Origin: Pseudomonas fluorescens
Lineage (GTDB): Bacteria > Pseudomonadota > Gammaproteobacteria > Pseudomonadales > Pseudomonadaceae
Assembly: GCF_902497855.1 (NCBI RefSeq)
Contig: NZ_CABVHU010000009.1
Span: 124,001 to 188,000, forward strand
Reading direction: 5' to 3'
DNA length: 64,000 bases
Positions 60,807 through 64,000 of this stretch are shown here, one piece after another. Position 1 is the stretch's first letter; each line of letters begins with the position of its first letter. Below the pieces are notes generated by a model. It saw only the letters and a program-made list of their open reading frames with translations, made no database searches and had not been told where the DNA came from. Position numbers and translations under genes: made by a program.

Positions 60807-60898
60807 CTGTGGGAGCGAGCCTGCTCGCGAATGCGTCATCACGGTCAACATTGATGTTGTTTGACACACCGCATTCGCGAGCAGGCTCGCTCCCACAG
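60807..60898. repeat. REP pair: 28-bp perfect inverted repeat inside the ABC operon
   Basis: CTGTGGGAGCGAGCCTGC... (60807-60834) is matched exactly by its reverse complement at 60871-60898, around a 36-base spacer. The core is the GGAGCGAGC REP type. A stable hairpin here could retain the abundant binding-protein mRNA while reducing read-through into the permease genes. Confidence 0.9.
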
Positions 60899-60926
60899 TT
60901 GATCTTCACTGTTTTAACTATCCCGA

Positions 60927-62528
60927 TTACGCCTGCCACCAACGCTCGATCACGCGCAGCCCATCCAGTTCGCCGTAGGGTGCGGTGAGTTCGCCATGAC
61001 TGACGCGTTTCGAGCGGGCGGCCACGGAGCTGGCGAACAACGGCACAATCGCCCCGCCATCGTCACGGCACAGCGCCTGCATTTCGTTGTACATCTCGCG
61101 GCGCAGCGGGTCGTTCATCTCGCCGCGGGCGGCGTTCAGCAACTGGTTGAAGCGCCCGTTGTCCCAGTGGGTTTCGTTCCAGGCAGCGCCTTTGGCGTAA
61201 CCGATGCTGAACATACGGTCGGCGGTCAGGCTGCTGTACCAGAACGAGGTGGTGAAGGGTTGCTTCATCCAGACGTTGGAGAAGAAACCGTCCGCCGGCT
61301 CGCGCACCACGTCGATGTCGATCCCCGCCTGGCGCGCCTGCTCCTTGAACAACACCGAGGCATCCACCGCGCCGGTATAAGCGGCGTCGGACGCTTGCAG
61401 GCGCACCTTGAGCGACTCGACGCCGGCCTTGCGCAGGTGGAAACGCGACTTGTCCGGGTCATAACTGCGCTGCTCCAGCGCCGTATTGATGAAGCGGCTG
61501 CCGGGCTGGATCGGATGATCGTTACCGACCAGACCATAGCCGTGCAGCACCGAGGCCAGCAGGGTTTCACGGTTGATGGCGTACTTCATCGCCAGGCGGA
61601 TGTCGTTGTTCTTGAAGTCCTGGCTGTCGCACAGCATCGGGAAGGTGTAGTGCTGCGCGCCCTTGGTTTCTTCGATCACCATGTTCGGGTTGCGCTTGAG
61701 CAGCGCCACGGTTTTCAGGTCGACCTTGTTGATCACATCGACCTGCCCGGTGACCAGCGCATTGATCCGCGCCGCACCGTCGGCAATGCCGATCAACTCG
61801 GCGCTGGCGAAATGCGCCCGGCCGGGTTTCCAGTAATCGGGGCTGCGTTCCAGTGCCATGCGCACGCCCGGATCGAATGCCTTGAGGCGATAACCGCCGG
61901 TGCCTGCCCCCGCTCGCCAATCGGCAACGCCGTCCTTGCTCGGCATGATCACCAGGTGGTAATCGGCCACCACATAGGCGAAGTCGGCGTTACCCGAATG
62001 CAATTCGAAGACCACCGTATCGGTGCCCTGTGCGCGCACTTGGGCGACATCCCCGAGGACAGTCTTGGCCGCCGAGGTGGATTTCTCGCCCAGGTGGTGA
62101 TTGAACGACGCCACGACGTCTTCGACGGTCAGGCTCTTGCCGTTGTGGAAGGTCACGCCCTGGCGCAGTTTGAAGGTCCAGATCCGCGCATCCGGCGACG
62201 ATTCCCAGCGCTCGGCGAGTTCGGGAATCGCGGTGCCATCCACGGCAATTTCGCTCAGGGTGTTGTACACCGCCGAGAAGCCGACGAAAGTGAACGTATC
62301 GCTCCATGAGCCCGGGTCCAGCGAATCGGTGGTGCTGCCACCCGCCAGGCCAAGGCGCAGCACACCGCCCGGCTTGGGCGTGGTTTCCTGGGCAAAGGCT
62401 CCGAACGGCAGGCCCATGGAAAACGCAGCGGCCACCAGGCCGGCGGCGGCGCTGCCTTTGAGGAAATCCCGCCGGGGAAGATTGCAGTCATGAATTGCTT
62501 GAGTAATCTTGTTTTTGTTATCGCTCAT
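60927..62528 (-). CDS. ABC transporter solute-binding protein, family 5, Tat-exported
   Basis: A 533-residue DppA/OppA-like binding protein. The N-terminus has a twin-arginine signal LPRRDFLKGSAAAGLVAAAFS, unusual compared with Sec-exported DppA. The mature part has the family-5 motif FHNGKSLTVEDVVASFNHH, GVRMALERSPDYWKPG, DIRLAMKYAINRETLL and WYSSLTADRMFSIGY. It delivers a peptide-like or other solute to the permeases downstream. It is divergent from an Rrf2-type regulator with a TTGTTAC-C-GTAACAA dyad between them. Confidence 0.9.
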   Translation of the reverse strand: MSDNKNKITQAIHDCNLPRRDFLKGSAAAGLVAAAFSMGLPFGAFAQETTPKPGGVLRLGLAGGSTTDSLDPGSWSDTFTFVGFSAVYNTLSEIAVDGTAIPELAERWESSPDARIWTFKLRQGVTFHNGKSLTVEDVVASFNHHLGEKSTSAAKTVLGDVAQVRAQGTDTVVFELHSGNADFAYVVADYHLVIMPSKDGVADWRAGAGTGGYRLKAFDPGVRMALERSPDYWKPGRAHFASAELIGIADGAARINALVTGQVDVINKVDLKTVALLKRNPNMVIEETKGAQHYTFPMLCDSQDFKNNDIRLAMKYAINRETLLASVLHGYGLVGNDHPIQPGSRFINTALEQRSYDPDKSRFHLRKAGVESLKVRLQASDAAYTGAVDASVLFKEQARQAGIDIDVVREPADGFFSNVWMKQPFTTSFWYSSLTADRMFSIGYAKGAAWNETHWDNGRFNQLLNAARGEMNDPLRREMYNEMQALCRDDGGAIVPLFASSVAARSKRVSHGELTAPYGELDGLRVIERWWQA

Positions 62529-62596
62529 TGCATTGCCCCTGATCAGTAGCAGAGAAAATGATTCGAAGGTCCTACCGAAGCTGCTAGTATTCGTAA

Positions 62597-62611
62597 TTGT
62601 TACCGTAACAA
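62597..62611. promoter_or_regulatory. Dyad in the binding-protein/rrf2 intergenic region
   Basis: TTGTTAC-C-GTAACAA, a perfect 7-bp inverted repeat with a 1-base centre in AT-rich DNA, 69 bases upstream of the binding-protein start and 93 bases upstream of the regulator start. It is a likely site for the regulator. Confidence 0.6.
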
Positions 62612-62704
62612 ATACATTAACGACTTCACAACGTAAATTCCATGCCCTGACGGGTATTTTTCATTGATGGAATAATCCGGTTTTTACAGGGAGCCTTTCG
62701 CCTC

Positions 62705-63145
62705 ATGAGCCAGTCGACCCGCTTGATCACCGCTTCTTACATCCTGTCGTTCGTTGCCGCCAACGCACCGCAGAAGCTGCGCACCGAAACCATTGCCAAG
62801 TGGGTCAAGACCCACCCGACGCGGGTGCGCAATCTGGTGTCGCAGATGGTCAAGGCCGACATTCTCAAGTCCTATCGCGGCGCCAAGGGCGGGCTGACCC
62901 TGGCCAGGCCCGCGAATGAAATCACCTTGCGCGAGGTCTATGACGCGGTGCAGGAAAGCTCGCTGATCGCCGAGAAAATCGACAACCCGTTCTCCGGCAT
63001 GGAAGACCATTGCAAGGTCTTCGACGTGTTCACCCGGCTGTTCGCCATGCTGGAAAACAACATGCGCCTGGATCTTGGAAACATCACCGCCGACCAATTG
63101 TTCGTGGCCTTCGATACCCCGTTGGAAAATCGCGATAGCGCCTGA
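62705..63145 (+). CDS. Rrf2-family regulator without iron-sulfur cysteines (YwnA/NsrR-fold type)
   Basis: A 146-residue winged-helix protein: SYILSFVAANAPQKLRTETIAKWVKTHPTRVRNLVSQMVKADIL (HTH), YRGAKGGLTLARPANEITLREVYDAVQE (Rrf2 wing and linker). Only one Cys (DHCKVF) is present, whereas IscR/NsrR/RsrR need three. It is therefore of the cluster-free YwnA/CymR-like class, possibly metabolite- or thiol-responsive. CymR-type Rrf2 proteins control sulfur metabolism in Gram-positives, a suggestive parallel here. Its likely target is the divergent ABC operon. Confidence 0.85.
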   Translation: MSQSTRLITASYILSFVAANAPQKLRTETIAKWVKTHPTRVRNLVSQMVKADILKSYRGAKGGLTLARPANEITLREVYDAVQESSLIAEKIDNPFSGMEDHCKVFDVFTRLFAMLENNMRLDLGNITADQLFVAFDTPLENRDSA

Positions 63146-63226
63146 TTTGGCTTGTGCAGGCGCGCAGGAGTGTGCGCGGTTTACGCGCAGCGCGGCGCCT
63201 GCGGCCCGCGCGCGCTCATGGCGATA

Positions 63227-64000
63227 TCACAGCTGCATCGCTTTCACTTCGACAAACTCGGCCAGCCCTTCTTCACCCCACTCGCGACCATTGCCTGACT
63301 GTTTGTAGCCGCCAAACGGCGCCCGATAGTTGAACGCCGCACCGTTGATAAAGCACTGCCCGGCGCGCAGCTGCCGCGCCAGCCCGAGTCCACGCTCGGC
63401 GCTACCGGCCCACACGCCGCTGGACAGGCCGAACGGCGAGTCGTTGGCGATGTGGATGGCCTGGGCTTCATCCGCATAGGGAATCAGGCACAGCACCGGG
63501 CCGAAGATTTCTTCCTGGGCGATGCGCATCCGATTGTCGACGTCGGCAAACAGCGTTGGCTTGAGGTAGAACCCGCGCTCGAACTCGTCGGCAGTTTCAC
63601 CGCCACACAGCAACCGCGCGCCCTCCTGCCGACCGACTTGAATGTAGTCGCACACGGTCCGCCGTTGCGCGGCCGAGCACATCGGGCCAAGGAAACTCTG
63701 CGGGTCGAGCGGATCGCCCATGCGCAGGCTTTGCGTCTCTGCCAGGGCCAGCTCCAGCGCCTCGGCATAACGGCTGGCGGGCAGCAGCATGCGGGTCAAG
63801 GCGGTGCAGGTCTGTCCGGAGTTGATCATCACATCCTGCACGCCGTAGCGCACCGCCGCCGCCAGATCGGCATCCTCGCCGATCAGCAACGGCGACTTGC
63901 CGCCCAGTTCCAGGCAAACCCGCTTGACCGAAGGCGCTGCCGCCTGGGCCACGCGGACGCCGGCGCCGGTGGAGCCGGTGAACGAGATCATGTCGACATC
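63227..64000 (-). CDS. Aldehyde dehydrogenase, C-terminal part (5' end beyond window)
   Basis: The C-terminal 257 residues of an ALDH. Visible are the glycine loop ISFTGSTGAG, LELGGKSPLLI (Glu), MINSGQTCTALTRML (catalytic Cys), EEIFGPVLCLIPY and FGGYKQSGNGREWGEEGLAEFVE. The frame is open to the window edge. The CTALTRM context resembles the DhaS/coniferyl-type group. It is convergent with the rrf2 gene, and the upstream neighbour is not visible. Confidence 0.88.
   Translation of the reverse strand, partial: DVDMISFTGSTGAGVRVAQAAAPSVKRVCLELGGKSPLLIGEDADLAAAVRYGVQDVMINSGQTCTALTRMLLPASRYAEALELALAETQSLRMGDPLDPQSFLGPMCSAAQRRTVCDYIQVGRQEGARLLCGGETADEFERGFYLKPTLFADVDNRMRIAQEEIFGPVLCLIPYADEAQAIHIANDSPFGLSSGVWAGSAERGLGLARQLRAGQCFINGAAFNYRAPFGGYKQSGNGREWGEEGLAEFVEVKAMQL

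Noticed and set aside
60996..62309. 437-codon plus-strand frame opposite the solute-binding protein
   Set aside because: The binding protein has a signal peptide and family motifs; the plus-strand translation has none.

Overview
The window is about 60% GC chromosomal DNA from a Pseudomonas, most likely of the P. fluorescens/P. putida lineage. The evidence is genus-typical gene families (OprD porin, Dld-type D-lactate dehydrogenase, SfnR/SfnG sulfone genes, PhaC/PhaZ homologues) and two families of Pseudomonas REP repeats (cores GGAGCGAGC..GCTCGCGA and GGAGCTGGCTTGCCAGC). No rRNA, tRNA, phage, IS or CRISPR was seen. It is a catabolic/accessory region holding several self-contained regulons, each with its own regulator and, in most cases, visible operator palindromes.

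Layout. 1-7.4 kb: a picolinate/2,5-dihydroxypyridine (pic/nic-type) pathway. A Rieske oxygenase operon (reductase end, alpha, beta) runs rightward. A MarR repressor and the lower pathway (maleamate amidase, 2,5-dihydroxypyridine dioxygenase, N-formylmaleamate deformylase, maleate isomerase, amidohydrolase-type decarboxylase) run leftward, behind two TCAGTAYACTGA operators. 7.6-9.8 kb: DUF3422 membrane protein and small unknowns. 9.9-13.9 kb: LacI regulator, MFS carrier and amidase, with ACCCAAAC/GTTTGGGT operators. 13.9-14.7 kb: an internally deleted PAS-GGDEF gene and a 55-residue ORF. 14.7-20.6 kb: L-rhamnonate catabolism (LysR, transporter, RhmD, RhmA, AldA). 20.6-25.1 kb: small KGG-type stress protein, RNase Z-like enzyme, an SDR with an unusual N-terminal module, DUF3597, PhaZ-like depolymerase.

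25.2-41.4 kb: D-lactate dehydrogenase, then a GntR-controlled cluster I do not recognise as a described pathway: MFS, TSUP exporter, OprD porin, two DUF202 membrane proteins, GMC alcohol oxidase/dehydrogenase, type I sulfatase, VanB-type reductase, phthalate-dioxygenase-type Rieske oxygenase and aldehyde dehydrogenase. Related AGCTATAT-type palindromes lie upstream of four transcription units. The gene set suggests uptake and oxidation of a sulfate ester carrying an oxidisable methyl, methoxy or alcohol group.

41.7-43.8 kb: PhaC-like polyester synthase and a small unknown. 44-57 kb: a sulfur-starvation block: SfnB-like flavoprotein plus sigma54 activator SfnR; an eight-gene leftward operon (FMN reductase, SfnG dimethylsulfone monooxygenase, degenerate AMP-ligase-like protein, complete branched-chain-type ABC importer); and SfnC rightward. 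Three sigma54 -24/-12 promoters and two TGTTG-N6-CAACA enhancer dyads tie these together. 56.6-62.7 kb: NAD(P)H quinone reductase family protein, an oligopeptide-type ABC importer with Tat-exported binding protein, and an Rrf2/YwnA-type regulator. The window ends inside an aldehyde dehydrogenase.
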